Shown in pieces: positions 1 to 8,324 of a DNA stretch of 64,000 nucleotides. Position numbers and translations under genes: made by a program. The notes under the pieces are model-generated. The model was not told the DNA's origin, made no database searches, and saw only the letters and a program-made list of their open reading frames with translations. The DNA is taken from positions 1 through 64,000 of the forward strand of contig NZ_JAALJI010000035.1 in NCBI RefSeq assembly GCF_011064595.1, given 5' to 3'. Each line of letters opens with the position of its first letter. Positions within the stretch are counted from its first letter, which is position 1. The stretch comes from Paludisphaera soli. Lineage in GTDB: Bacteria; Planctomycetota; Planctomycetia; Isosphaerales; Isosphaeraceae.

Positions 1-398
1 GGGGAGATATTAAGGCCTCCCCCCATCGGGTTCAAGAGGTCACCGAGATTTCTTCCCGAAGTCCTCCCAAAACCCTAATGACACCAACGGGTTACGACTT
101 CCAAAAATCTCGAATGCCCGTTTCGACCCAGATCCTTCTGGGGGGATTTCGCGGAAGTCCCGGTCGACCCCGGGGGGGATTCCCGGAATTCCGGCTGGAC
201 GGCTGGCAAACAGGGTGATCTGTATCCGATAAGCCAATCTGAAGAAGCCAGGGAATGGCCGCGAGACCCAGGGAGCGGGGATCGATCATGGAAGTCGGCA
301 CGGCGGTCATGCGAGGGAGGCGGGCGGATCGACGCCGGGGGATATCCGGCGGCGGGCGGAACGGGCTCAACGGGCCCGGAACAAGGGAGTGCCCCGCG
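1..398. other. Left-edge non-coding stretch with two imperfect direct repeats
   Basis: I see no convincing gene here. Two imperfect direct repeats lie at about 140-163 and 173-194: each has a run of six or more G, then ATT, then a CGGAA-TCC core. They sit upstream of two replication-type winged-helix genes, so they could be protein-binding sites, but two copies are too few to call iterons. An open frame that extends the next gene upstream to 255 lacks a good ribosome binding site. Confidence 0.3.
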
Positions 399-716
399 AT
401 GATGACGGACGTGGACGAGGCGACCCAGCTCGACTGGGTGCAGAGCGTGCTGTTCGACCGCGGCTATCTGGCGAAGATCCGCGGCGAGGCGATCAAGGTG
501 TACCTGGTGGTCATCGAGGCGGTCGGGGGCGAGCCCGATCGGAGCGTGACGATCAGCCTGAGCCAGCTCGTCGCCCGGACGCGGCTCTCCACCCCCACCG
601 TCATCGACGGCCTGGCCCAGCTGGAACGGCTGGGGCTGGTCGTCTCCACCACCGGCCCTCGCGGCAAGGTGAAGACCTATTACGTCGCCGACCCCCCGCC
701 GGCCGACGCGGGCTGA
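399..716 (+). CDS. Small winged-helix DNA-binding protein (helix-turn-helix, MarR/Rep-like)
   Basis: A protein of 105 residues, probably a sequence-specific DNA-binding protein. The start at 399 is preferred over an open extension to 255 because AAGGGAG lies about 9 bases upstream and homologous-looking sequence begins there. After a short N-terminus (QLDWVQSVLFDRGYLAKIRG) comes IKVYLVVIEAV, and then a winged-helix unit: LSQLVARTRLSTPTVIDGL (recognition helix), a linker, and a beta wing around VVSTTGPRGKVKTYYV. The IKVYLV segment and helix-turn-helix match the gene that follows at 833, so the two are paralogues. No catalytic domain is present. It may act as a regulator or accessory protein of the downstream replication-type protein; this is inferred from position and similarity. 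Confidence 0.7.
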   Translation: MMTDVDEATQLDWVQSVLFDRGYLAKIRGEAIKVYLVVIEAVGGEPDRSVTISLSQLVARTRLSTPTVIDGLAQLERLGLVVSTTGPRGKVKTYYVADPPPADAG

Positions 717-832
717 GCTGAGCTGGGCAGGCCGATCCGATCGGTCCCGGCCGACGCGCGGAGTCGCGGCCCTTCGGCCGCCGGCGGGTGGGATTTCGTC
801 AGGGCGACCTCGAGGCAAGGTGGCATCCGGCC

Positions 833-1879
833 ATGGCATCGTATTTCTTCCGGGTCGAGCACGACCTGCTCCGGTCCGAGGCCTTCCGATCGCTGGGGGG
901 CTCGGCGATCAAGGTCTATCTGGTGATCGGCCTCTATACGGACTTCGGCACCGACTGGGGGTATCCCAGCACGCGCACGATCGCCCGCCAGGCGGGGCTG
1001 AGCCGGCAGACGGTCATCGACGCCATCGCCGAGCTGGCCGAGGCGGGGCTGCTGGTGACCAACAAGTCCAAGGGGAGGTCCACGGCGTACCGGGTCCTCC
1101 GGCAGGCCGCGCCCGAGCGCCGGCCGACGGGCGATCGGGCCAAGCCCCCCGCGGCCAAGAAGACCAAGAAGGCCGCCCCGACCGGCCGAGATCTTTTAGA
1201 GGCCTCCCGGGAAACCGGACCAGATTCTTTAGTCGACCCTTCGAAATCCGGCCTATTTTCTTTAGTCGAGCCGGTCCATAAGTTGGACCGCGCCGGCCGT
1301 GAGGATGGGCCCAAACGAGAAACAGGAACGAAAGAAGACACAGCGTCCGCCCCGATCCCGGGCACGCCCTTCCGCCTGAGCGCCGACGGGCGGCTCCTTG
1401 TTGCTGTCGATTTGCAGGGTTTGTTGACGAATCAGGGCCTGCCCGAGAACCTGGCGAACCGCCTAGTTACGCAGAAGGATCCAGAGGCGGTCGCCAAGGT
1501 GCTCCTCAACGCCTTCTATCTGCAGAGCCAAGGTAAGCTGCAGAATGGCCCCGGCTACATCCGCGCGGGGATCGAGGACGGGTACGACCTGCTCCCCCAG
1601 GTGGCGAACCGGCTGGAGAGCCGTCGCCGCGAGCTGGCGGACCGGCTCCGGCGCATCGAGCAGGAGAAGAAGAAGGAGGTCGCCGTCGACTCCCTGGCAT
1701 CCCAGGAGGCGGCCGTCTCCTACGTCCTGGAGAATCTCCATCCGGATGAGCTGAAACGACTTACGGTCGTCGCCCTGAAGAGCCTGCCGGAGCCCGTGGT
1801 GCGTCGCAACCCGACCCTGTCGAACCCTTTCGTCCGGGGGAAGGTCTACGAGCTGGCGTGCGGCGAGCCAGTGGAGTAA
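833..1879 (+). CDS. Replication-initiator-like winged-helix protein
   Basis: A protein of 348 residues. Start 833 (MASYFFRVEHDLL) has AAGGTGG about 9 bases upstream; the frame is open to 788 but without support. The N-terminal ~85 residues form a winged helix (GSAIKVYLVIGLYTDFG, then STRTIARQAGLSRQTVIDAI and a wing KGRSTAYRV), paralogous to the preceding gene. Residues ~95-175 are basic and low complexity, with three degenerate 11-residue repeats of type SLV(D/E)P. The C-terminal half has a helix-rich region including GPGYIRAGIEDGYDLLP, a pattern seen in plasmid and phage replication initiator proteins, then a charged coiled coil (RRELADRLRRIEQEKKKE). Together with the adjacent ParB-methyltransferase this suggests a plasmid, phage or integrated-element module. 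A transcription factor is the alternative. Confidence 0.6.
   Translation: MASYFFRVEHDLLRSEAFRSLGGSAIKVYLVIGLYTDFGTDWGYPSTRTIARQAGLSRQTVIDAIAELAEAGLLVTNKSKGRSTAYRVLRQAAPERRPTGDRAKPPAAKKTKKAAPTGRDLLEASRETGPDSLVDPSKSGLFSLVEPVHKLDRAGREDGPKRETGTKEDTASAPIPGTPFRLSADGRLLVAVDLQGLLTNQGLPENLANRLVTQKDPEAVAKVLLNAFYLQSQGKLQNGPGYIRAGIEDGYDLLPQVANRLESRRRELADRLRRIEQEKKKEVAVDSLASQEAAVSYVLENLHPDELKRLTVVALKSLPEPVVRRNPTLSNPFVRGKVYELACGEPVE
1189..1287 (+). repeat. 33-bp tandem repeat (about three degenerate copies) inside the Rep-like gene
   Basis: Three units of 33 bp (11 codons) lie head to tail. The best-conserved core is TTCTTTAGTCGA at 1225-1236 and 1258-1269, with a degenerate copy around 1192-1203. The units encode SLV(D/E)P-type 11-residue repeats. 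They are clearly richer in A/T than the surrounding sequence. Confidence 0.6.
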
Positions 1880-2105
1880 GTCCTTTCGGCTGAACAACTT
1901 GGGCACGTTTCGACGCGGCTTCCGGCCGCGTTTCGTTTTGCGCCCGCCGCGGGCGGAAAATCGGGGTTTCGCGGGCGGGTTTCGGGCGATCCCGGGAACG
2001 CAAATGGCAGTCGGGCTGGGATGCCAGAATGACTGGTGTCAAAATCGGCAGGCATGGGTTGCGGATTCGGGATTCAGAAATTCGGAGCTAAACGGCTCTC
2101 GGGAC

Positions 2106-3638
2106 TTAGGTTTCGGCGATCCCGCATGCGGGATTTGCGTTCGCGGGATCAATCGCCTCCCGTGCGTCGGTCGGCTTGCGGAGGATCAGGAGGTCGCGGA
2201 CCTGGCCCAGCAGGCGGCCTTCCACCCGGGCCCGCCGCACCTGCTGGGGTGTGTAGTCGCCGCTCATCGGGCAGCTGATCCGGCGCTCGGGGAGGAAGCC
2301 CGCCTCGAGGCCGGCCCGGTAGCCGAGGAAGACGTGGTCGATGTAGCCGTGGCCCCGCGGCAGGTCCTTCTCGGTTTGCGTCGCCAATAAAAGCGCGAAG
2401 TGTCCGCCGGGGCGAATCGTTAAATAAGCGGATCTGGCCAGCTCGGCGAGGAACCGCGACCAGTCGTCGAGTGGGGCCGAGGCGACGCTCTCGCGGGGGT
2501 ACTTGCGGGCGAGCATGGAGTGGTACGGCGGATCGCAGAAGAGGAGGTCGCAGCCGAGGGCTTCCGGCGGGAGTCCGAGGCGGACGTCGCGGGGGGCGAT
2601 CTCGGGGCGGACGGGTTCGAGGTCGTAGGCGAGGCAGCGGCGCCCCATGGCGAGGGCGACGTCGAGGGTGGTGCCGCCGCCGGCCATGGGGTCGACGACG
2701 AGGTCGCCAGGCTCGGTGTAGTAGTGGAGCGCGTGGGCGACGAGCGCCGGGGGGATGGAGCCGGGGTGGGGGACGCCGAAGGCCCGGTCGTGGCGGAACG
2801 ACCAGACGTCGTACGGCGTGGGCCGGAAGTCTCGGGCGAACTTGTCGCGGCGGCGGAGGTCCTTGTAGGCCGCGTGGATGGTCTTCGTCCCGGCGTCGAT
2901 CTGGGCGACGCCGGCCAGGGCCCGGGGGTCCCCCTCGCCGGCGGCCTTCCAGACCGCCCGGGCCTGGCGATACAGGTCCTTGCCCCCCAGGCCGATCCGC
3001 TCGGCGACGGCCGCGTCGGTGCGCCCGACCTTCGGGGTCGGTCCGTCGGCCCCTCGCCCCGTGTCGACTCGAGCGTCGGAATTCCGACTCTCGGCGGCGG
3101 GCTCGGCATCCAGCCACGACGGATGGTCGGGGAACGGGATCGTGCGGGGGCCCCCTTCGGAAGGGAGGTGGGACTGGGCGTTCCGCAGGTTGCCGCGACT
3201 CCGCGCCTGCGCGTCGGCTCCCCAGAGGCGTTGGAGGGCGTCAGCCTCGCGCATCATCTGGCTGAACGTCTTGCGGCGCTGGCGGTTGAACTCCAGCACG
3301 GCCGCCCTGCGGGCGTCGTCCGAGTCGTACCTGCCGATCGCGCAGGGGATGCGGTCGATTCCCAGTTCGATGGCGCAGGCGAGGCGACGATGCCCCGAGA
3401 CGACCTCCCAGCGGCCCCGCGCCAGGCCCGACGCGACGACCAGCGGCTCCAGGATCCCGTGCTCGCGGACGCTGCCGATCAGGTCGTCGATCTGGCCCGC
3501 CGGGTCGCCGTAGAGTTCCAGGCTGAACAGGTTCTGGTCGAGCGACCGCACGTCCAGCATCGCATGAGGGGCGGAGGGCGAGGGGGGCTCGCTCGGGATG
3601 GGGCTCGGCCTGGCGGCTCGGCGCGCGGGAGAAGCCAT
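2106..3638 (-). CDS. ParB-like nuclease domain fused to DNA methyltransferase
   Basis: A protein of 510 residues. Residues ~30-125 are a ParB/sulfiredoxin-type domain with VREHGILEPLVV and VVSGHRRLACAIELG, the usual GHRR motif. A helix-turn-helix-like region follows (AVAERIGLGGKDLYRQA), typical of ParB. The C-terminal half is an amino-methyltransferase (N4-cytosine or N6-adenine class): SAM-binding motif VVDPMAGGGTT at ~314-324 and catalytic DPPY at ~369-372. ParB-methyltransferase fusions are known from phages and mobile elements, where they modify the element's DNA. The specificity cannot be read from sequence and no partner restriction enzyme is nearby. The N-terminal ~26 residues are low complexity, so Met27 is a possible start. 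It is convergent with the Rep-like gene. Confidence 0.85.
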   Translation of the reverse strand: MASPARRAARPSPIPSEPPSPSAPHAMLDVRSLDQNLFSLELYGDPAGQIDDLIGSVREHGILEPLVVASGLARGRWEVVSGHRRLACAIELGIDRIPCAIGRYDSDDARRAAVLEFNRQRRKTFSQMMREADALQRLWGADAQARSRGNLRNAQSHLPSEGGPRTIPFPDHPSWLDAEPAAESRNSDARVDTGRGADGPTPKVGRTDAAVAERIGLGGKDLYRQARAVWKAAGEGDPRALAGVAQIDAGTKTIHAAYKDLRRRDKFARDFRPTPYDVWSFRHDRAFGVPHPGSIPPALVAHALHYYTEPGDLVVDPMAGGGTTLDVALAMGRRCLAYDLEPVRPEIAPRDVRLGLPPEALGCDLLFCDPPYHSMLARKYPRESVASAPLDDWSRFLAELARSAYLTIRPGGHFALLLATQTEKDLPRGHGYIDHVFLGYRAGLEAGFLPERRISCPMSGDYTPQQVRRARVEGRLLGQVRDLLILRKPTDAREAIDPANANPACGIAET

Positions 3639-3732
3639 GGGGGACGTCCTTGTCCGTGGGGCCGTTCGGTCGGTGATCGCCGGGAATCTAGCAGAGGGGC
3701 CGGTTCCTGTCGAGCGCGAGCGGGCCGTGCCG

Positions 3733-4251
3733 TCATCGCCCGGGGCCGGGCGGGAGATCGAGATCCGGGGCCGCCTCCCTCCCGTCGATCTCCCGGAGGA
3801 GGCGATGGGCCCGGTGCAAGACGTCGTGGATGCGGTTGATGGACGAAGCAGCCTTGGCCCGGCGGAGCAGCCGGTCGGCCTCGCGAATCGACTTTCGGGC
3901 GGCCTGAGCGATCATGTCGAGGTCGCCTCCAACCTGCCTGGCCGCTTCGGCGTAGGCGAGCAGGTGGTCGAGGAAGGAGCATCGCTCCCAAAGCACGCCT
4001 CGGGGCCTGGCCTGGATGAAGTGGGCCAGGTGGTCGAGATCGGCGTGGTGGAGGAAGAATAACGGGACCTGCCAGTTGCCTCGAAATGCGAGATGCCGCA
4101 GCTTCTCGTTTTTTAGTTCCGCGAGCCAGGCCGCCTGCAACTCGGGCGGGACGTCGGCCGCCAGGTACTCCGCCTCGCGGCCGTCGCGGGACATGTAGAA
4201 ACGCGAGCCGTCGTACTGCATGAAGAGTTCTCTGGCGTCTTCGCTATCCAT
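3733..4251 (-). CDS. Hypothetical protein, mostly helical
   Basis: A protein of 172 residues starting MDSEDARELFMQYDG. The frame continues upstream to 4404, but that extension has unrelated composition. I do not recognise a family. It is soluble, with no signal peptide or membrane segment. A central section has FRGNWQVPLFFLHHADLDHL with adjacent histidines, and the C-terminal third is a long amphipathic helix rich in Arg and Ala (AARKSIREADRLLRRAKAAS). It follows the ParB-methyltransferase on the same strand and is divergent from the secreted protein at 4508. Function unknown. Confidence 0.6.
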   Translation of the reverse strand: MDSEDARELFMQYDGSRFYMSRDGREAEYLAADVPPELQAAWLAELKNEKLRHLAFRGNWQVPLFFLHHADLDHLAHFIQARPRGVLWERCSFLDHLLAYAEAARQVGGDLDMIAQAARKSIREADRLLRRAKAASSINRIHDVLHRAHRLLREIDGREAAPDLDLPPGPGR

Positions 4252-4507
4252 GATCGAACCCTGAAAATCGGAGGCTGTAGACGATCGCCCCTCGGTTTGG
4301 GCTTTCGAGTTATCCGGTCGGGATCGGGAAGGCTTGGCTTGGAGATCGAAGATTCGTGGGCCCCGAAGCCGCATGATGGTCGCAAAAGTCTCGGAGGGCC
4401 GCAAAAGTCGGGGCGAGGCCGCTCGGCGTCTTGACCGGGACGGGCGGAATGTCTAGGGTTCAAGAGACGATCCCGTCCGTATCGAAGTTCCAACTCGGGG
4501 ACGACCC

Positions 4508-4981
4508 TTGAACTTGGCCCTCGCACGTCGCCGAAGCCTCCGGGTCGCCTTGATGGCGATCCTAGCGGCGTTGGCGACGTCGACCGGGGCGAGGGCGTGC
4601 TCCCCGGCGAAGATGGCCGTCGGGATCTGTGCGGCCGCATGCGGCTGCTGTGAGAAGCCCGCGGCCCATGTCGAGCCGTACTCGGACCACGCGGGGGCGG
4701 TCCTCGCCCCCGGCAGGGCCCAGGCCGCCGACGCGGGGGGCTCGTGCAGCCCGAACCGCGGCTGCGCCTGCCGCGCCGACCGATCCGAGGCCCCCGAGCC
4801 CGACGGTTCGAATCGGCGAACCACGGGCCCGAAGAAGACGGACCTCAGTCGCGTCTCGACCCAGGCCGCGGCGGATCTTCAGGATCCGTCTCCCCGGCCC
4901 TCCTGCCGCCCGACCACGCCCGTGGAGAGTCCGCCGCCCAGGTCCCCGCTCTACCTGCGGCACTCCCGACTCCTGATCTAA
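4508..4981 (+). CDS. Small secreted Cys-rich, Pro-rich hypothetical protein
   Basis: A protein of about 157 residues with a probable TTG start; an internal ATG lies a few codons later within the signal peptide. The N-terminus is a classical signal peptide (basic RRR, then LRVALMAILAALATSTGARA), followed by a Cys-rich stretch (ACSPAKM, CAAACGCCEKP, CSPNRGCACRADRS). The second half is low-complexity and proline-rich, ending in a short hydrophobic tail (PLYLRHSRLLI). The same plan (signal peptide, Ala-Cys, Pro-rich linker) recurs at 7924 and 20443. Function unknown; start codon and exact first base are uncertain. Confidence 0.5.
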   Translation: MNLALARRRSLRVALMAILAALATSTGARACSPAKMAVGICAAACGCCEKPAAHVEPYSDHAGAVLAPGRAQAADAGGSCSPNRGCACRADRSEAPEPDGSNRRTTGPKKTDLSRVSTQAAADLQDPSPRPSCRPTTPVESPPPRSPLYLRHSRLLI

Positions 4982-5231
4982 ACCGGCCCCGCATCGAGGT
5001 CGCCGGCCCTTCTGCGCCCGTCGTCCGTCCGTCCCCGAGCGAGGCTCGGGCCGACGCGTCGATGCGCGGCGAGGTCCGACCGGTCCCGATGCCGGGGGCG
5101 AGGAGGACGGTCCGCGCCGCATCGCGCGGATCGTCCTCCCCCTCCCTGCCATGCAGGGAACGGGGGCGAGCCCGTCCGCGTCGTGCGGCGGCCGCCATCC
5201 AGGGGAAGGTCATCGAGTTGGGAGAAGACTC

Positions 5232-5879
5232 ATGGATCGTCGTGGAATGCTGGGCCTGGTCGGCGCGCTCGCGCTGGCCGTCGTGACGAGCGTCGCCGGG
5301 GCCGCCGAGGCCAAGAAGTCGGCCGACGCGAAGAAGTCGTCGTGTGCGTGCTGCCCGGAGCCTTGCTCCGACTGCGCGTGCTCCGCCGCCGCCAAGGCCG
5401 GCGCGAAGGCCGAGTGCGGCGCCTGCTGCGTCGACGGCGCCTGCTGCGCCGCGACCGCCAAGGCGGCCCCGGCGAAGGCCGCGACCTGCTGCCAGAAGGA
5501 GGCCGGGGCGAAGAAGGTCGCCGAGGTGAAGAAGGCGGCCTGCGGATGCTGCGACGGGGCCTGCCCGGCCTGCGCCTGCGACGCCGGCGGGAAGTGCGGC
5601 GACTGCTGCGCCACGGCCTCCTGCTGCGCCGCGTCCGCCAAGGCGAAGGCCTCCGAGCCGGTCAAGGCCGCCAAGACCGACGCCGACTCCTGCTGCCAGA
5701 AGGAGGCGAAGGCGAAGAAGGTCGCCGAGGTGAAGAAGGCCGCTTGCGGGTGCTGCGACGGGGCTTGCCCCGCCTGCGCCTGCGACGCCGGCGGGAAGTG
5801 CGGCGCCTGCTGCGTCGACGACGCCTGCTGCGCCGCGACCGCCAAGGCGGCCCAGGCGAAGGCTCCGGCCGTTCGCTGA
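5232..5879 (+). CDS. Secreted Cys-rich repeat protein (metallothionein-like composition)
   Basis: A protein of 215 residues. The start at 5232 follows GGGAGAAG. Residues 1-25 form a signal peptide (RRGMLGLVGALALAVVTSVAGAAEA). The mature protein alternates Lys/Ala-rich helical linkers (AKKVAEVKKAA) with Cys clusters such as CACCPEPCSDCAC, CGACCVDGACC, CGCCDGACPACAC and CGDCCATASCC. A module of about 68 residues (CCQKEA to GGKCG) is present twice with only a few changes. Over 40 cysteines in CC, CxC and CxxC spacing suggest metal binding, disulfide cross-linking or lipid modification after export. I know of no named family matching it. A hairpin terminator follows at 5955. Confidence 0.75.
   Translation: MDRRGMLGLVGALALAVVTSVAGAAEAKKSADAKKSSCACCPEPCSDCACSAAAKAGAKAECGACCVDGACCAATAKAAPAKAATCCQKEAGAKKVAEVKKAACGCCDGACPACACDAGGKCGDCCATASCCAASAKAKASEPVKAAKTDADSCCQKEAKAKKVAEVKKAACGCCDGACPACACDAGGKCGACCVDDACCAATAKAAQAKAPAVR
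5487..5810 (+). repeat. Internal 204-bp-period duplication in the Cys-rich gene
   Basis: Two near-identical segments, about 5487-5606 and 5691-5810, lie 204 bp (68 codons) apart. Each encodes CCQKEA, AKKVAEVKKAACGCCDGAC and DAGGKCG. The copies differ at only a few bases, so the duplication is recent or kept uniform by recombination. Confidence 0.7.
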
Positions 5880-5954
5880 TCCCGGCCGGGGAGGGCCGGC
5901 CCCCGGTGGCTCGGAGGCCGGCCCCGGTCGAGACCCGAAGGTCGGACGCAAACA

Positions 5955-5982
5955 GGGGCGGGTCGCGCAAGCGGCCCGCCCC
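5955..5982 (+). terminator. Hairpin terminator with GCAA tetraloop
   Basis: A stem of 12 bp (GGGGCGGGTCGC paired with GCGGCCCGCCCC, one T-G wobble) closes on a GCAA tetraloop. It lies 75 bases downstream of the Cys-rich gene and is followed by a short T-containing stretch (GTCGTCATTCT), but no long U tract. Confidence 0.6.
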
Positions 5983-6136
5983 GTCGTCATTCTACGGCAA
6001 AATGGGGCGGTCGCGGCGGTCCGGCACCCGGATCCGACGGAATTCGAAGGGCCTCGATTTCGGCGCGAACCTCGCAAGACTCTCGATCCGCCGACGAATG
6101 CCGGCTAGACCCCGACCCATCCGAAGAGGACGACCC

Positions 6137-6532
6137 ATGGGCCTGCTGTTCGCGATCGTGCCCGTCTTCATCGCCGTCTGCTTCCTGGCCGTCTTCGCCG
6201 TGATCGCGGTCCAGGCGGCGTCCGGGATCGCCGAGTGGTCGCGCAACAACGCCCTACCGATGCAGGAATCCCCCGCCCGAGTCCTGGCGAAGCGGACCGA
6301 GATGCGCGGGGGCGGCCATCGCCACGGCCACGGGCTCGGCCGGGTCCGCACCAACTATTACGTCGCGTTCGAACTCCGCTCGGGCGAGCGCCGGGAATTC
6401 GGCGTCGCCGGCCCGGAGTACGGCGTCCTCGTCGAGGGGGACGAGGGGACGCTCGCCCACCAGGGGACCCGCTACCACGGCTTCCGCCGCTCCGGCGCCA
6501 AGGGAGGTGGTGGGGACTTCAGGCTGCCCTGA
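6137..6532 (+). CDS. DUF2500 family membrane-anchored protein
   Basis: A protein of 131 residues. The N-terminus is one transmembrane helix (LLFAIVPVFIAVCFLAVFAV, about residues 3-30). A soluble domain follows with the DUF2500 signature: PARVLAKRTEM, then NYYVAFELRSGERREFGV, EYGVLVEGDEGTLAHQGTRY and GFRR. In this family a short beta domain is tethered to the membrane; its biochemical role is unknown. A His-Gly segment (GGGHRHGHG) sits between the first two strands. It is convergent with the HEAT-repeat gene, with stop codons only 14 bases apart. Confidence 0.85.
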   Translation: MGLLFAIVPVFIAVCFLAVFAVIAVQAASGIAEWSRNNALPMQESPARVLAKRTEMRGGGHRHGHGLGRVRTNYYVAFELRSGERREFGVAGPEYGVLVEGDEGTLAHQGTRYHGFRRSGAKGGGGDFRLP

Positions 6533-6546
6533 CCGGGAAGCCCCGG

Positions 6547-7785
6547 TCAATCCCGGACACCGGAGGGGTCGTCCTGGATGGCCGCCAGGAGAGCCCGGAA
6601 CTTGGCCGGGTCCCAGGGGAGGCCGTACTCCAGGCCGACGTCCATGAGCTGCCCGTAGAAGAACGGCTGCTTGTCCCAGACGGGGCCGCGGCCGATCGCG
6701 AACAGCGCCTGCCGTTGCTCGTCCGTCAGTTGGGCCGGATCGAGGCGGCGGAAGCCCGTCCTGGGATCCTTGCCGATTCGCGACGGGTCGGGGATCACGA
6801 CGCTCAGCAGCGTCTGGAACACCTCGGCCCCGGCCATCGGCTCGTGCACCTGCTCCGCGGCCCGGCAAAGCGCCGCGAGGATGGGCCCGCTCGGGGGAGG
6901 CTCGATGAGCTGAACGGCGGCGCCCGCCTGGGCCAGGGGGCCGAGCCAGTGCCAGGAGACCCCCTCCGCCACCGTCCGCTCCGGGTCCTGGATCGCCCCG
7001 AGGAGCACGTCGAGGCACTCCGCCGGGGCCGATTTCCCCAGGAGGACGGCCAGGGAGACGGCCGCGTTCGTGCGGACCGGCGACGGCCGGTCGGGCGACG
7101 TCTCGGCGACGAGGAGCGGGACGTCCGACGCGTCGCCCAGGTAGCGGTCGAGGATGCCCAGGCCGAGGATCGCGTTCGCCCGCTCGGCCCCGTCGGGACG
7201 GCTCAGGACGGCCTCCCGGACGAAGCCCGCCGAGTCCGACGCCGCTTCCGGGAACCAGGCCAGGGCCTTCACCGCCTCCATGCGGACCTTCGGGTCGTCG
7301 TCCCGGGTCAGGCGCTGAAACGCGCCCACCCGCCCCAGCACGGCTTCGTACGCGTCCCGCTTCCAGAGGTCCTGGAGTTCCGGCTCCTCGTCTTCGTCCT
7401 GGTCCGGCTCCGCCGCCCGGATTCGCGCGAGCTCTTCCGGCCCGCCGAGCCCCTCGGCCTCCACGAACGCGGCGGCGGGATCGAAGCCTAGCGGGACGTG
7501 CCATTCGGGATATCCGATCGCCAGGCCGACCAGGAGCCGGATCAGCTCCACCCTGTCCCGGGCGGAGGGGGCTTCGAGCAGCTCGAACAGGAACGGGACG
7601 GCCGGGGCGCTGGCGCGGTATCGCGATCCCTGGTGGCAGATGTTCGCGCGGAGCAGCCCGAAGGCTCGCTCGCGGGCCTGGGCGTCGTCGGACCCCAGGG
7701 CGCGGATCCAGCCCGGCACCTCGTCGGCGCGGCCGTAGGCGTGCGTGAGCCTCCCCCAGTCGATCCGATCCAATCCTTCAAGCAT
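6547..7785 (-). CDS. HEAT-repeat-like protein
   Basis: A protein of 412 residues with no signal peptide. It starts MLEGLDRIDWGRLTHAYG and consists largely of paired amphipathic helices of HEAT/armadillo type, for example DDAQARERAFGLLRANI, DDDPKVRMEAVKALAWFPEAA and SPVRTNAAVSLAVLLGK. Alpha-solenoid proteins of this kind act as protein-binding scaffolds. Similar proteins are common in planctomycetes and actinobacteria, in some cases next to toxins, but no toxin is adjacent here. An acidic insert (DQDEDEEPELQD) lies around residue 130. A specific function cannot be assigned. Confidence 0.7.
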   Translation of the reverse strand: MLEGLDRIDWGRLTHAYGRADEVPGWIRALGSDDAQARERAFGLLRANICHQGSRYRASAPAVPFLFELLEAPSARDRVELIRLLVGLAIGYPEWHVPLGFDPAAAFVEAEGLGGPEELARIRAAEPDQDEDEEPELQDLWKRDAYEAVLGRVGAFQRLTRDDDPKVRMEAVKALAWFPEAASDSAGFVREAVLSRPDGAERANAILGLGILDRYLGDASDVPLLVAETSPDRPSPVRTNAAVSLAVLLGKSAPAECLDVLLGAIQDPERTVAEGVSWHWLGPLAQAGAAVQLIEPPPSGPILAALCRAAEQVHEPMAGAEVFQTLLSVVIPDPSRIGKDPRTGFRRLDPAQLTDEQRQALFAIGRGPVWDKQPFFYGQLMDVGLEYGLPWDPAKFRALLAAIQDDPSGVRD

Positions 7786-7923
7786 GGCGACGCCTCTGGG
7801 TCAGGAGTTTCGCGGCAGGAGTCCGCCCCGAGAACTGAGTCTACCGGAGCGGCGGACTCGGCGGACGAACTCGCCCGCCGCCGGGCCTCGACTCCGACGG
7901 CGGCCTCGGGATAGACTGGCGGC

Positions 7924-8259
7924 ATGAAGTGGATCCCGGCCTGGCTCGTCCTGATCGCGGCGACGACGGGGACGCCCCTCCGGCAGTCGGAAGCGTGCGG
8001 CGACTTCGCGCGGTTGAACGTCGAGCCGCCCCGATCCGCCGGGTTGGAGGCGCCCGACGGCGGCGTGGGGGACGACGCCGACCTGGGCGTGCCGGCCGAC
8101 GCGCCGGCCGTTTCGGACGAAGCCGCCGCGCCCCACTTCCTCCCCCCCTCCCCGGTCGCATCGACGCTCGCCGGCCCCGCACGTCGGTGCGACCGCGACG
8201 GGCCGCCCCCGGACCCACCCCCGCGCCGCCGGTCCCGGCTGCAAGTCTTCCTGTTCTGA
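7924..8259 (+). CDS. Small secreted hypothetical protein
   Basis: A protein of 111 residues. It has a signal peptide ([19 protein letters not shown]) followed by EACGDF, an acidic low-complexity middle ([16 protein letters not shown]), and a Pro/Arg-rich tail with [20 protein letters not shown]. The layout resembles the secreted proteins at 4508 and 20443. It ends 65 bases before the DUF1559 gene on the same strand, so they may share a transcript. No known domain. Confidence 0.5.
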   Translation: MKWIPAWLVLIAATTGTPLRQSEACGDFARLNVEPPRSAGLEAPDGGVGDDADLGVPADAPAVSDEAAAPHFLPPSPVASTLAGPARRCDRDGPPPDPPPRRRSRLQVFLF

Positions 8260-8324
8260 GCCCGCGCCCGGACACCGCCCCTCGCGTCCCGGACACGGTT
8301 TCGCCTTCGAACGGGAGATCCTCA

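Noticed and set aside
140-194. Iterons of a replication origin
   Set aside because: Only two imperfect copies are visible, and one overlaps a generic G-run; this is insufficient to call an origin.
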